Part shown: positions 1 to 9,400 of the stretch, in pieces
How positions within the stretch are numbered: the stretch's first letter is position 1
Layout of the letters: every line of letters starts with the position of its first letter
Origin: JAVJSD01 sp040219575
Lineage (GTDB): Bacteria > Planctomycetota > Planctomycetia > Pirellulales > Pirellulaceae
Direction of reading: 5' to 3'
Length of the DNA stretch: 64,000 nt
NCBI GenBank assembly: GCA_040219575.1
Contig: JAVJSD010000004.1
Span: 19,264 to 83,263 of the forward strand
The notes under the pieces: model-generated
What the model was told of the DNA's origin: nothing
Seen by the model: only the letters and a program-made list of their open reading frames with translations
Databases searched by the model: none
Program-made: the position numbers and the translations under genes

Positions 1-136
1 GCCGTCGGCTTGGGGTGATCGACTGGAGTCTCGCTGTCGCCTTCGGAGGGCTTCGGCCGACTCCCTCTTCGTCCACAGTCTTTGGTGAGCAGCGACCGTC
101 TTTGCTGCGCGAGAAACGTCGCGTACATTGACGGCC

Positions 137-1102
137 ATGTCCGATACCGCTCCCAACGTCGATCTCCGCGTCCAACTCGGGCGGCTCGCACTGCCGAATC
201 CCGTTCTGGTCGCGTCGGGCACGTTCGGCTACGCGCGGGAGATGGAGAAGCTGGTCGATCTCTCGCGGCTGGGCGGCATCCTGCCCAAGACCGTCACGCC
301 GCAGCCGAGAATCGGCAATACTCCCTGGCGGACGGTCGAGACGACCGCCGGGCTGCTGAATTCGATCGGACTCGACAACGACGGCATCGACGCCTTCATC
401 GACCACCATCTGCCGTACCTCCGCACCCGCGGCGCCCCGGTGATCGTCAGCATCGCCGGCAAGAGCGAGCAGGAGTACGTCGCGATGGCGCAGCAGCTCG
501 AACAGGCCGGCGGAGCGGCGGCGGTGGAGCTGAACATCTCCTGTCCGAATGTCAGCGGCGGCGTCGATTTCGGGGCCGATCCCGCCCTCTGCGAGCGCGT
601 GGTGGCGGCCGTACGAAAGGCCTGCGGTCTGCCGATCCTGGCCAAATTGACGCCGAACGTGAACGACATCGCGTCAATCGGCCGGGCGGCGGAGGCGGGC
701 GGCGCCGATGCGATTTCGCTGATCAATACGGTGCTCGGCATGGCGGTCGATTGGCGCAAGCGACGGCCGATGTTGGGCAACGTGATGGGAGGACTGTCCG
801 GTCCCGCCATCAAGCCGGTCGCGCTGCGTTGCGTGCATCAGGTCGCCCGGGCGGTGAGTATTCCGCTGGTCGGCATCGGCGGCATCGCCACGATCGACGA
901 CGTGATGCAGTTTTTGGTAACCGGCGCGTCGGCGATCCAGATCGGCACCGCGAACTATTACGATCCCACCGTGTCGATGCGACTGCTCGACGAGTTGCCC
1001 GCGGCGCTGGCGGAACTGGGCGCCGGCCGCGTGGCGGAGATCGTCGGCACGCTCGAGACGGCGGCTCCGGCTGCGCCCGCGGTTTCTCCCAAGGTTTGCT
1101 GA
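137..1102 (+). CDS. pyrD: Dihydroorotate dehydrogenase, catalytic subunit (class 1B)
   Basis: This 321-aa protein catalyses oxidation of dihydroorotate to orotate in de novo pyrimidine synthesis, with FMN as cofactor. The sequence reads as a complete TIM barrel of class 1: the N-terminal NPVLVASGTFGY segment binds FMN, and the ELNISCPNV motif carries Cys136, the position of the catalytic base in class 1 enzymes. Near the C-terminus, VGIGGIATIDD and the phosphate-binding AIQIGTANY segment follow family pattern. The ATG at 137 is preferred to the in-frame TTG at 128. Class 1B enzymes work with an iron-sulfur/FAD subunit, PyrK, and a pyrK gene is present at 61499-62371, not next to this gene. 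It is followed after 38 bp by trpS on the same strand. Family call is firm; the 1B subclass is supported by the presence of pyrK. Confidence 0.95.
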   Translation: MSDTAPNVDLRVQLGRLALPNPVLVASGTFGYAREMEKLVDLSRLGGILPKTVTPQPRIGNTPWRTVETTAGLLNSIGLDNDGIDAFIDHHLPYLRTRGAPVIVSIAGKSEQEYVAMAQQLEQAGGAAAVELNISCPNVSGGVDFGADPALCERVVAAVRKACGLPILAKLTPNVNDIASIGRAAEAGGADAISLINTVLGMAVDWRKRRPMLGNVMGGLSGPAIKPVALRCVHQVARAVSIPLVGIGGIATIDDVMQFLVTGASAIQIGTANYYDPTVSMRLLDELPAALAELGAGRVAEIVGTLETAAPAAPAVSPKVC

Positions 1103-1140
1103 ATCGCGATTCCATCCCCCCTCTCATTCAAGACGGCGTC

Positions 1141-2106
1141 ATGCGAGTTCTTTCCGGCATCCAACCGACCGGCCGCTTTCACTGGGGCAACTATTTCGGC
1201 GCGATCCGGCAGTACATCGACCTGCAGGACGAGGACGAATCGTACTATTTCATCGCCAATTTGCACGCGCTGACGACGATCCGCGACGCCGAGCAATTGC
1301 GGCGGAACTCGTACGACGCCGCGCTCGATCTGCTCGCGCTGGGCCTCGATCCGGAGCGGGCCGTGCTGTTCATGCAGTCCGACGTGCCGGAGGTCAGCGA
1401 ACTCTGCTGGCTGCTGATGACCGGCGCCCCGATGGGCTTGCTGGAGCGCTGCCACGCCTACAAAGAGAAGAAGGCCAAGGGGCTCGCGGCCGACGCCGGC
1501 CTGTTCACCTATCCCGTGCTGATGGCCGCCGACATTCTGGCCTACGACGCGAACGTGGTTCCCGTTGGCGAGGACCAGGTGCAGCACATCGAGGTTTGCC
1601 GCGACCTGGCCGGCAGCTTCAACCACCAGTTCGGCGAGGTGTTCGTGCTCCCCAAGGCGAAGGTGCTCGACACCTCGGCCAAGGTGCCCGGCACGGACGG
1701 CGAGAAGATGTCGAAAAGCTACAACAACACCATCGAGATCTTCCAAGAGCCCAAGCCGATGCGGAAGCAGGTGATGCGGATCACCACCGACTCGCGGCCG
1801 ATGGAGGATTCGAAGGAGCCCGAGACCGACCACCTGTACCAGCTCTATTCACTGTTCGCCGCCGACGCGGATCGGGAGGCGATGGCCGCCATGTACCGCC
1901 GCGGCGGATTTGGATACGGCGACGTGAAGAAGGCCCTGGCCGAAGCGGCGGACCAGTACTTCGCCGAACCGCGAGCCCGCCGGGCCGAACTCGCCGCCCA
2001 GCCCGAGCGCGTGCATGAGATTCTGGCCGACGGCGCCGCCCGGGCTCGCAAAAAGGCCGGCGAGGTGCTGCTGCGGGCGCAACGGGCCTGCGGTTTGAAA
2101 GACTGA
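1141..2106 (+). CDS. trpS: Tryptophan--tRNA ligase
   Basis: This 321-aa cytoplasmic class I aminoacyl-tRNA synthetase charges tRNA-Trp. The HIGH-type signature appears as FHWGN (residues 13-17) and the KMSKS loop is exact at residues 189-193 (GEKMSKSYNN). The length fits the compact bacterial form (about 320-340 aa). The ATG at 1141 is chosen because the protein begins directly with the conserved RVLSGIQPTGRFHWGNY start; the open frame continues upstream but there overlaps pyrD in another frame. It lies 38 bp downstream of pyrD and may be co-transcribed. The C-terminal region reads RRAELAAQPERVHEIL...ARKKAGEVL as in other TrpS proteins. Confidence 0.97.
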   Translation: MRVLSGIQPTGRFHWGNYFGAIRQYIDLQDEDESYYFIANLHALTTIRDAEQLRRNSYDAALDLLALGLDPERAVLFMQSDVPEVSELCWLLMTGAPMGLLERCHAYKEKKAKGLAADAGLFTYPVLMAADILAYDANVVPVGEDQVQHIEVCRDLAGSFNHQFGEVFVLPKAKVLDTSAKVPGTDGEKMSKSYNNTIEIFQEPKPMRKQVMRITTDSRPMEDSKEPETDHLYQLYSLFAADADREAMAAMYRRGGFGYGDVKKALAEAADQYFAEPRARRAELAAQPERVHEILADGAARARKKAGEVLLRAQRACGLKD

Positions 2107-2140
2107 GCCCGTTTCGTTTGACGGCGAGCCGCAGGCGTCG
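2107..2140. repeat. Dispersed GTTT(A/G)ACGGCGAGC repeat, copy 1
   Basis: Directly after the trpS stop codon the sequence gtttgacggcgagccgcagg is a close relative of two further copies at 14022-14050 (gtttaacggcgagctgcaga) and, inverted, at 14100-14132 (cctgcgcggcttgccgttaa). The shared core is GTTTRACGGCRAGC followed by GCAGGCG. Its repetition in unrelated intergenic places marks it as a short dispersed extragenic element rather than a gene-specific site. Confidence 0.5.
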
Positions 2141-2176
2141 GCCGATCGTTGCTGGCGGCAAAGCAATCGCAACCAC

Positions 2177-3070
2177 TCAGGGGCCGGTAGACGCATCCGT
2201 GCCGCGCGCGGGCGGGGCCTCTTCCGATTCCAGCCAGTGATACGGCTGAACCGTTTTGCAGTTGTCGCACTGCCAGTTCCTTGGCGTCCGATCTCTGCGC
2301 GCCGCGACGATCGCGCCAGGTAGGGCGTGCTTGGCGCGCGGCGTCGGCTTGTTCCGCGGCCAAGACTTCGCGCCGTGAATCAGGCCGAGCGTATCGGGCA
2401 CGTCGGTCGGAACGGAGCCCACGTTCCAGCCACGCCCCTGATTGAGTAGTCCAAGCGAATCGGCAAAGGTGACGGCGACGGCGTTCACTCCCGGGGCGTA
2501 TCGCGTACGGCAATGGACGCATTCGACGACGGGCGTCTTGTGTCGGAGGATGAGCGACTCGCTCTTTCGTGGAAGGCCCTGCTGCGAGTCGACCTTCTTC
2601 CTTTCCACGAGCACATGCTTCGACACGCCTAGCGCCCGACGCTCCTTGCCCGGTGCGTTCTTCGTGTGATCGCTCCCGCACTTTGGGCAAATGACCCGCC
2701 CTGAATTCAAAGAAAAGCCGCAGCGACACTTGCGTTCCTTTGCGTTCGCCGCGGCGCAGTCCGCGCACGTCTTGGCATTCGGTAGCAATTGAACATTGCA
2801 GGTGGGGCAAAACCTGCGGCGGGGTTGTTCGTCGGCAGGCTCCCGTGCCGCTTGCTCCTCCATTGCAGCAGTCGCCGCGAAAAGGAAAGGCTCGGAACAG
2901 GCGGGGCACTTCACCTGCTTGCCGACGTGCTTCGATGAACCGGCGATTTTCCGGCCGCACGAGGGGCAGTCGGCCATAATCTTGTCGCCCTTGGAGGCGT
3001 TGGAGTTTCCGTCACTCATGGCTGCATCGGACCGGATCTTCGACTGAACCTTCCACGTGCCCCAAAGCAT
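2177..3070 (-). CDS. Multi-zinc-ribbon protein of unknown function
   Basis: This 297-aa soluble protein carries successive CxxC pairs that can form zinc ribbons: C35/C38 with C55/C58, C88/C91 with C102/C105, C115/C117 with C128/C131, and two further pairs (CVHC and a C-terminal CDNC). The first ribbon, DCPSCGRKI...KQVKCPACS, resembles the small zinc ribbons common at the N-termini of planctomycete regulatory proteins. There is no signal peptide or membrane segment. The ATG at 3070 follows a good Shine-Dalgarno (TAGGGGG, about 6 nt away); a second ATG at 3019 is possible. The frame stays open further upstream but would run through the tRNA gene. I do not recognise a function; a nucleic-acid or protein scaffold role is only a guess. 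Confidence 0.75.
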   Translation of the reverse strand: MLWGTWKVQSKIRSDAAMSDGNSNASKGDKIMADCPSCGRKIAGSSKHVGKQVKCPACSEPFLFAATAAMEEQAAREPADEQPRRRFCPTCNVQLLPNAKTCADCAAANAKERKCRCGFSLNSGRVICPKCGSDHTKNAPGKERRALGVSKHVLVERKKVDSQQGLPRKSESLILRHKTPVVECVHCRTRYAPGVNAVAVTFADSLGLLNQGRGWNVGSVPTDVPDTLGLIHGAKSWPRNKPTPRAKHALPGAIVAARRDRTPRNWQCDNCKTVQPYHWLESEEAPPARGTDASTGP

Positions 3071-3160
3071 CGACTGCCCCCTAAGGTAGACGTTCGCGGG
3101 GCGCGCGTCGACGAAAAAAAATGCCCGGTGCGCGCCTCCGCGCGGTCGCCCTCGGCGCAT

Positions 3161-3188
3161 AAAAAAGCCTCGGCCGACGGACCGAGGC
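3161..3188 (-). terminator. Rho-independent terminator of the tRNA-Ala gene
   Basis: On the minus strand a perfect 7-bp stem GCCTCGG/CCGAGGC with an 8-nt loop lies 6 bp after the tRNA 3' end and is followed by six T residues (complement of aaaaaa at 3161-3166). This is a textbook intrinsic terminator and one of the few clear ones in the window. Confidence 0.85.
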
Positions 3189-3193
3189 AAAAG

Positions 3194-3266
3194 TGGAGCG
3201 GAAGGGAGTCGAACCCTCGACCTCAGCATTGCGAACGCTGCGCTCTCCCAACTGAGCTACCGCCCC
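3194..3266 (-). tRNA. tRNA-Ala(CGC)
   Basis: The 73-nt minus-strand gene folds into a complete cloverleaf. The acceptor stem GGGGCGG/CCGCTCC has the G3:U70 wobble pair that identifies alanine tRNAs, with discriminator A73. The D-arm contains AGCTCAGTTGGGAGAGC, the anticodon arm is CAGCG-TTCGCAA-TGCTG giving anticodon CGC (reads GCG), and the T-arm contains GGTTCGA. The 3' CCA is not encoded. It is flanked by its own promoter and intrinsic terminator, so it is a single-gene transcription unit. Confidence 0.97.
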
Positions 3267-3282
3267 TCAAGGGGAACCGCAA

Positions 3283-3311
3283 ATTCTACGTTTCGACCCG
3301 CAACCTGTCCA
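3283..3311 (-). promoter_or_regulatory. Sigma-70-type promoter of tRNA-Ala
   Basis: Reading the minus strand, TGGACA (3311-3306) and TAGAAT (3288-3283) are separated by exactly 17 bp; each matches five of six bases of the TTGACA/TATAAT consensus. The predicted start would fall near 3276, about 10 nt before the mature tRNA. Confidence 0.75.
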
Positions 3312-3425
3312 GGCATCCGCACCGCCGGCGGCGATCACATTCGCCCACCTAGGCCCGAGCCCGTTGCGCCAGCAAGGGATTGGGCGCAAAGGCCGTGAGA
3401 AGCGATCGGCATGGACAGCGTCGTC

Positions 3426-4274
3426 TCAACAGCCGGCGGGGCGATGTCGGCCCAGCAGGTAGTCGACCAGCGCCGGCGCGTCGCGGAAATCCGGGATCAC
3501 CACATCGGCGCCGGCCGCGACCAGCTCCCGCCGCTTGTTTTCGTCGCAGCGTCCGCCGCCGTTGTCGTCCTCGTCGGTGCAGACCGCCACGGCGATGCCG
3601 TCCAACGCCTTGGTGTCGGCGATCTCCACCGGTCCGTCGCCGAACGAGAGCAGTACCTCGCCGCCCGCACCGGCGTCGCTCAGCAGTCGGTCGAATACGG
3701 CCCGTTTGGAGAACTTCAGCGGGTCGCCCATTCCCCCGAAGATTCGCGGTTCGAAAAACCGGGCCACGTCCAACAGCGCCGCCTCCTCGCGGACGCGATC
3801 GACATCGGTGGAACTGAGCACCACCAGCGTGAGCGACAACTCGCACAGATGCTCGATCAGCCGGCGAGCGCCGTGGACGACGTACCGGTCCGGTAGAGAT
3901 TCGCCCGCCCGAATTCGCGCCGAGCGGCGTGCGATCGCGTCGTCGAGCCGCTGTTGGTACTGCTGCCGCAGCGCTTCAGCATCGAGCGCCGGTCCGCCGC
4001 GCTCGGCGACCATCTCCACGAACCGCCGCATCTGGAAAATCGTCGGCTTACCATTCAGACTGAGGATGCCCTCGACTAGCATGCGGTCGATGTCTTCGTC
4101 GCTTTCGTCGGGCCGCGCGGGAAAGTTGCCGCGAAACAGCTCCAGCATCATGCCGGGCCAACCGTGACGCAGCCACGAGAGCGTGCCGTCAAAGTCGAAT
4201 ACGACGTGGCTGACGCCCGGCCGCGGGGCGACGGGACGAATCCACTGTACCGAGGGAAGATCGGGCGCTTTCAT
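3426..4274 (-). CDS. HAD-superfamily hydrolase (phosphatase-like)
   Basis: This 282-aa cytoplasmic protein has the haloacid-dehalogenase motifs in order: motif I VVFDFDGTLS with nucleophile Asp27 and acid/base Asp29, motif II VVLSSTDV around Ser154, a motif III lysine around residues 187-190, and motif IV LLSFGDGPVEIADTKALDG near residues 209-225. The region between motifs I and II is long and helical, as in C1-cap phosphatases such as phosphoglycolate phosphatase. A substrate cannot be read from the sequence. It is divergent from the sulfatase gene at 4457, with a 182-bp shared upstream region, and ends about 160 bp from the tRNA promoter. Confidence 0.85.
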   Translation of the reverse strand: MKAPDLPSVQWIRPVAPRPGVSHVVFDFDGTLSWLRHGWPGMMLELFRGNFPARPDESDEDIDRMLVEGILSLNGKPTIFQMRRFVEMVAERGGPALDAEALRQQYQQRLDDAIARRSARIRAGESLPDRYVVHGARRLIEHLCELSLTLVVLSSTDVDRVREEAALLDVARFFEPRIFGGMGDPLKFSKRAVFDRLLSDAGAGGEVLLSFGDGPVEIADTKALDGIAVAVCTDEDDNGGGRCDENKRRELVAAGADVVIPDFRDAPALVDYLLGRHRPAGC

Positions 4275-4456
4275 GGTGGGCGGGAGGTTTCGAAGAAGAT
4301 CGCTGGTTCAAACGCGACAGCATACACGACTTCCTTCCGTTGGACAGGCTGCGAGACGGCGGCGACAGCGTCCAAATCGTGAAACACCGCGCGGTGCTTG
4401 GTATAACGGAACGTCGCCCGACGCTCTCTCCCGTTCCTCCAGCAATCGATTCGGCC

Positions 4457-5944
4457 ATGAAACTCCACTACCTGCTGCCCGCCCTGTTGCTCGTTTGCGG
4501 ACTGGTTCAAGTCGCCCGCTCCGCCGAAGAGGCGAAACGGCCCAACGTGCTGTTTCTGATCTCGGACGACCTCAACACGTTTCTCGGTTGCTACGGCGAT
4601 CCCCGCGCCAAGACGCCCAACATCGACCGTCTGGCGGAGCGCGGCGTGCGGTTTGAAACCTCGTACTGCCAGTTTCCGCTGTGCGGGCCAAGCCGCAATT
4701 CGATGCTGACCGGCCTGTACCCCAACAGCACCGGCATCCATCGCAATCAGCAGATCTTCCGCCAGACGATTCCCTCGCACATCAGCCTGCCGCAGGCGTT
4801 TCGGCGAGACGGCTATTTCGCGGCGCGGATCGGCAAGCTGTATCACTACAATGTGCCCAAATCGGTCGGCACCAACGGCCACGACGACCCGGGCTCGTGG
4901 GAAATGGAGATCAACCCGGCGGGCTGCGACCGCCTGGAAGAAGAGTCGAAGATCTTCACGCTGACGCCCGGCCAGTTCGGCGGCACGTTGAGCTGGTACG
5001 CCTCGCCCAAGGAAGATCGATTCCATACCGACGGGATGATGGCCGACGACGCCGAGTGGGTGCTGGAGCGCTGCGCGAAACAGGAGCGGCCGTTCTTCTT
5101 GGCGGTCGGCTTCTTCCGTCCGCATACGCCGTACGTGGCGCCGGAGTCGTACTTCAAGCTGTATCCGGAAAAGGAAATGCCGATCATCGAGGGGGTGAAG
5201 GAAGACCAGGCCGATCTGCCGGCGGCGGCGCTGGGCAGTTACAAAAAGGAGCAGGACAAGCTGAACGACGACTTGCGGCGGCAGTGCAAGCAGGCGTACT
5301 ACTCCAGCATCAGCTTCATGGACGCCCAGGTCGGACGGGTGGTCGATGCGCTCGACCGGTTGGGCCTGGCGGACAATACGATCATCGTGTTCACCAGCGA
5401 CCACGGCTACCACATGGGCGAGCACGGCCTGTGGCAGAAGATGAGCCTGTTCGAAGGGAGCGCCCAAGTTCCCATGCTGATCGTCGCGCCCGGCAAGTCG
5501 GGTAACGGCGGCGTAGCGAAGTCGCCGGTCGGGCTGATCGATCTCTATCCCACGCTGACCGAGTTGTGCGGCGTCGAAGCGCCGAAGAACCTGCAAGGGC
5601 AAAGCCTGGTGCCGATGCTGGAGGATCCTTCGACCGTCGGCCGCGGCTGGACGCTGAGCCAGGTGACGCGCGGCGGCGGAGGGAAGCAGTTCTTCGGTTA
5701 CACACTCCGCACGCCCCGCTGGCACTACACCGAATGGGACGAGGGCGAGGCCGGCCTCGAACTTTACGACCGCGACGCCGACCCCCGCGAGATCACCAAC
5801 CTCGCCGACAACGCCGCCCATGCCGACACCATCAAGCAACTCGCCGCCCAACTCCGCGAGGCGGTGAAGTCCACCTTCCCGGCCGACGGCGAAACCCCCA
5901 AATTGCGCGACGGCCTCTGGGCGCCGAATCTGACGGATCCGTAG
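4457..5944 (+). CDS. Exported sulfatase, iduronate-2-sulfatase type
   Basis: This 495-aa protein hydrolyses sulfate esters, probably of sulfated polysaccharide. Residues 1-22 form a Sec signal peptide. The metal-binding SDD (36-38) and the C76-G-P-S-R80 motif follow; Cys76 would be converted to formylglycine by an FGE-type enzyme, which is not encoded in this window. Later landmarks include RPHTPYVAPESYF, the TSDHGYHMGEHGLWQK metal-site motif typical of iduronate-2-sulfatase relatives, and a C-terminal LYDRDADPREITNLA block. The ATG at 4457 is selected because it starts the signal peptide; the frame remains open upstream without one. It is divergently placed from the HAD gene. The family is secure; the substrate is inferred. 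Confidence 0.93.
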   Translation: MKLHYLLPALLLVCGLVQVARSAEEAKRPNVLFLISDDLNTFLGCYGDPRAKTPNIDRLAERGVRFETSYCQFPLCGPSRNSMLTGLYPNSTGIHRNQQIFRQTIPSHISLPQAFRRDGYFAARIGKLYHYNVPKSVGTNGHDDPGSWEMEINPAGCDRLEEESKIFTLTPGQFGGTLSWYASPKEDRFHTDGMMADDAEWVLERCAKQERPFFLAVGFFRPHTPYVAPESYFKLYPEKEMPIIEGVKEDQADLPAAALGSYKKEQDKLNDDLRRQCKQAYYSSISFMDAQVGRVVDALDRLGLADNTIIVFTSDHGYHMGEHGLWQKMSLFEGSAQVPMLIVAPGKSGNGGVAKSPVGLIDLYPTLTELCGVEAPKNLQGQSLVPMLEDPSTVGRGWTLSQVTRGGGGKQFFGYTLRTPRWHYTEWDEGEAGLELYDRDADPREITNLADNAAHADTIKQLAAQLREAVKSTFPADGETPKLRDGLWAPNLTDP

Positions 5945-6422
5945 TCGGTGTAGGCCGAATACGATTTCCTGCGGCGTCGGAAGAATCTGGCGACCTGCGA
6001 ATAGACGGCTGACACGGACTTGGTTCCGATGTCCTACAAAATGCGACAGCGGAAATGCGAGGCTCCCCGCCCGGTCGTAACGGCCGCCGGCGACGCCGCT
6101 CCCTCCGATCTCACCAACAAAAGCCCCAGGTTGGGCCTTCCGTCACAGCCGATCATCCGTCGGCGTGACGGGGCGAGCGACCGATGATCGGCTCCGACGA
6201 AAGCCCAACCAACCGGCGCCATTGAACTCAAAAACAAATTGCGAAAAAACGTCAAACCAGGGTTGACCTCAACTCACCCATAGACCGAATAACCGAAGGG
6301 CGGTTCCGGCAGTTCTCCCGCGCCGCGCGAACGAACACGCGCGGCGAAGCTTCAACGTCGACTCGCGCGTCCGCCGGAACCGCCCTGCGGTTGTTCCGGC
6401 CTACCACTTCGGCCTGCTTGGC
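5945..6422. repeat. Intergenic region with two large nested palindromes
   Basis: This 478-bp gap separates the convergent sulfatase and RND genes and holds no credible gene. It contains two compound inverted repeats. The first has an outer 8-bp stem (6129-6136 with 6203-6210, ggttgggc/gcccaacc) and an inner 11-bp stem (6147-6157 with 6183-6193, agccgatcatc/gatgatcggct). The second has a perfect 14-bp outer stem (6297-6310 with 6373-6386, agggcggttccggc) enclosing a 9-bp stem (6321-6329 with 6338-6346, cgccgcgcg). Neither is followed by a T-run, so simple intrinsic termination is not obvious, although such structures could halt converging polymerases. Confidence 0.6.
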
Positions 6423-9400
6423 CTACTTGGGCGAGCGCCAGGAGCCTTTTTCGGTCTCCTGCGAGGTTTCGTCCTCGTGCGCGTCGCCGTTGCTGTTGGA
6501 TTCGTCGCTGTGGCCGTCGCCGGCGGCGTGTTCCGCGAGGTGGTCGTCTTCGAGCAGGAAGTGCTCCTCCGTATCGTCGTCGCCGACGGCTTCGGCCGAG
6601 ACGGTGTCCTCGAAGGGATCGACCGTCGCCGCGGGCGCCGGTTGGGGCTTGAAGTCTTCATCGATGACTGCCGTCGCCGCGACGGCGCCCGTCGTCACCG
6701 GCGCCGCGTGATGCTGCCGGGAGGCGGCCACTTCCGGCAACTCCTCCAGGCCGGCCAACCGCCGCAGGCCGGAGACGACATCCATCATCAGGCTGAACAT
6801 GGCCGGCACCAGCACCAGCGTGAAGATGGTGGAGACCAGCAGACCGCCCAGCACCACGCTCCCCAGGCCGCGGTACAGTTCGCTGCCGGCCCCCGGGAAC
6901 AGCACCAGCGGCATCAGGCCGAAGACGGTGGTGGTGGTGGTCATGAAGATCGGCCGGATGCGGCTGCGGACGCTTTCCAGCACCGCCTGCTGGGGGTCCA
7001 TGAACTCGTCGCGCATGTAGTTCAGCGACTGGTGCACGATCAGAATCGCATTGTTGACCACCGTGCCGATCAGGATCACGAATCCCAACATGGTGAGCAC
7101 GTCGAGCGACTGGCCGGCCTGCCCCTGCAGCATCAGATACCAGTTCAGCAGTTGCAGCCCCAGCACGCCGCCGACCGCCCCCAGCGGCACGCTGAGGATG
7201 ATCACCAGCGGGTAGGTCCACGATTCGAACAGCGCGGCCATCAGCAGGTAGGTGATCAGCAGCGCCAGCACAAGGTTCCAACGCAGCGCCAGCCAGGTCT
7301 CGTTGAGCTTGTCGGCGGTGCCGCTCATGGTGATGGTGTATTCGTCGCCCAATTGGCCGCTGGCGCGCAGCGGCGCAAGGATCTTCGCCTCGATGTCGGC
7401 GATCGCCGTTTCCAGCGCCACGTTCTCGGGCGGGGTGACCTGGATGGTGATGGCCCGCTGTCGCTCGCGGTGGTTGACCTGTTCGGGACCGCTGCTGAGT
7501 TTCACGTCGGCCAGGGCCATCAGCGGCACGACCTGTCCGTTGGGCGTGGCCACCGGCAATTGCTCCAGGTCCTGCGTCCGCTGGGCGAACTGTTCGGCGC
7601 CCAGAATCACCAGGTCGATCTTGTCGCCGCCGGTGTAGTAGTCGGTGGCGTAGGCGCCGTCGTTGAGCGCGTCGACCATGTACCCCAGTTCAGAGGCCGA
7701 CACGCCCATGTCGCGAGACTGCACGAGCTTGGGGACGACGTGCAATTCGGGACTGGACAGGTCGAGACTGGGAACGGGACGCACCTGGGCGTTGGGGACC
7801 ACCGCCGTGCTGGGATCGCCGGCGCCGACCACTTGCCCCAGGATGCGGCCGCCGAGTCCGACCAGTTTGCGCAGATCAGGCCCCGTGATTTCCACATCGA
7901 CGGTGCGTCCGCCCTGCAGACCGCGCGAGAACAGGCTCGACTGAAAGGCCACCACGAACGTGCCCGGCATCGGCTTGTAGAAGCCGCCGTGCTTTTTCTC
8001 CATCTCGGGGTTGGGCCGCTGAAACTTGTCGGCCACCAGTTTCAGAATCTCGGCCGTCCGCGAGGGATCGGCCGCCCGCAGGCCGAGGAACACCTGCCGA
8101 TCGCGGGCCACGTAGAAGAAGTCGTTGATGACCGGATAGTCAAGCTCGGCCGCCTCGGGCGATTCGGGATCGATATCCCAGTAGGGGCGCAGTTCCGCTT
8201 CGACTTCCTCGCCCAGCTTGCCGAGTTGTTCGACGTTGTAACCGGGCGGGGGCAGGATCAGGCAGATGATCAGGTTGCGGTTGCCGTTGGGAAGGTACTC
8301 GACCTTGGGCATGAACCACCACGCCAGAAAGGCCGACGACGCCACCAGCACGACGATCACCGCAATCTTCCGCAATGTGCCGCGCAGCACCCAGGCGTTG
8401 AGGGCGACCACGCCGCTGACCGTCGCCGCGGCGGGATTCGACTGCCGGCGTCTGCGGCGGCGCTCTGTTTCCTCGGGCGACAGCGCCTCGCGGCGCTGCA
8501 GGATACGCGCGGCCGCCGTGGGGATGACCGTCACGCTCACCAGCAGCGAAAGGCCGACCGCCGCGCTGATGGCCAGGGCGATGTCGCGGAACAACTGCCC
8601 CGCTTCCTGCTCGACAAACAGCACCGGCAGGAACACGGCCAGCGTGGTGAGGGTCGACGCCACCACGGCGCCCCACACTTCCTTGGTCGCCCGTTCGGCC
8701 GCCACGAAGCGATCCTCGCCCATTTCGTAGCGGCGGTAGATGTTTTCCAGCACGACCACCGCGTTGTCGACCAGCATGCCGACGGCGAACGAGAGCCCGG
8801 CGAGGCTGATCACGTTCAGCGAGCGATCCAACAGGTGCAGCACCAGGAACGTGCCGATGATGCTGGTCGGAATGGCCAACGCCACGACCAACGCCCCACG
8901 GGCGTACCAGAACGAGGCGCCGAGAATCAAGGCCAACGTGACGACGAAGAGCCACGGGCTCCAGACGGCGGCCACCGCGCTGAGGGCGATCAGCGGGGCG
9001 AACACCAGCGTCCGCATGCCGAGGTGCAAGAACAACATCAACACGATGACGGTCAGCGCGCCGCCGAGAATGATGTTCTGGTTGACCAGACCGACGGCCG
9101 AGTTGATGTATTCGGTCTCGTCGTACACCTGCGTCAGCACGAGGCTGCGGTCCTTGAGGATGCTGTTGTTGAGTCGCTCGTTAGTCTCCCGCAGTCCCTC
9201 CATCACGTTCAGCACGTTGGCGCCGGTTTCGCGCTGGGCGTTGATGGCGATGCAGGACGTGCCGTAGCGGCGGACGAAACCGTCGGGCTTCTTGAACGAC
9301 TCGCGGACCACGGCCACGTCGCGAACGTAGACGGGCTCTCCTTCCACGACCGCCAGCAACTGCTTCTCGACATCCGCCGGCGAGTCGAACTGCCCCAGCG

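Noticed and set aside
1..127. Possible 3' end of an upstream gene at the left edge
   Set aside because: No frame with recognisable protein features is visible in the first 127 bases; nothing can be supported.
3071..3229. N-terminal extension of the zinc-ribbon protein
   Set aside because: The extension would be translated from the tRNA-Ala gene and its terminator; the ATG at 3070 has a good ribosome site.
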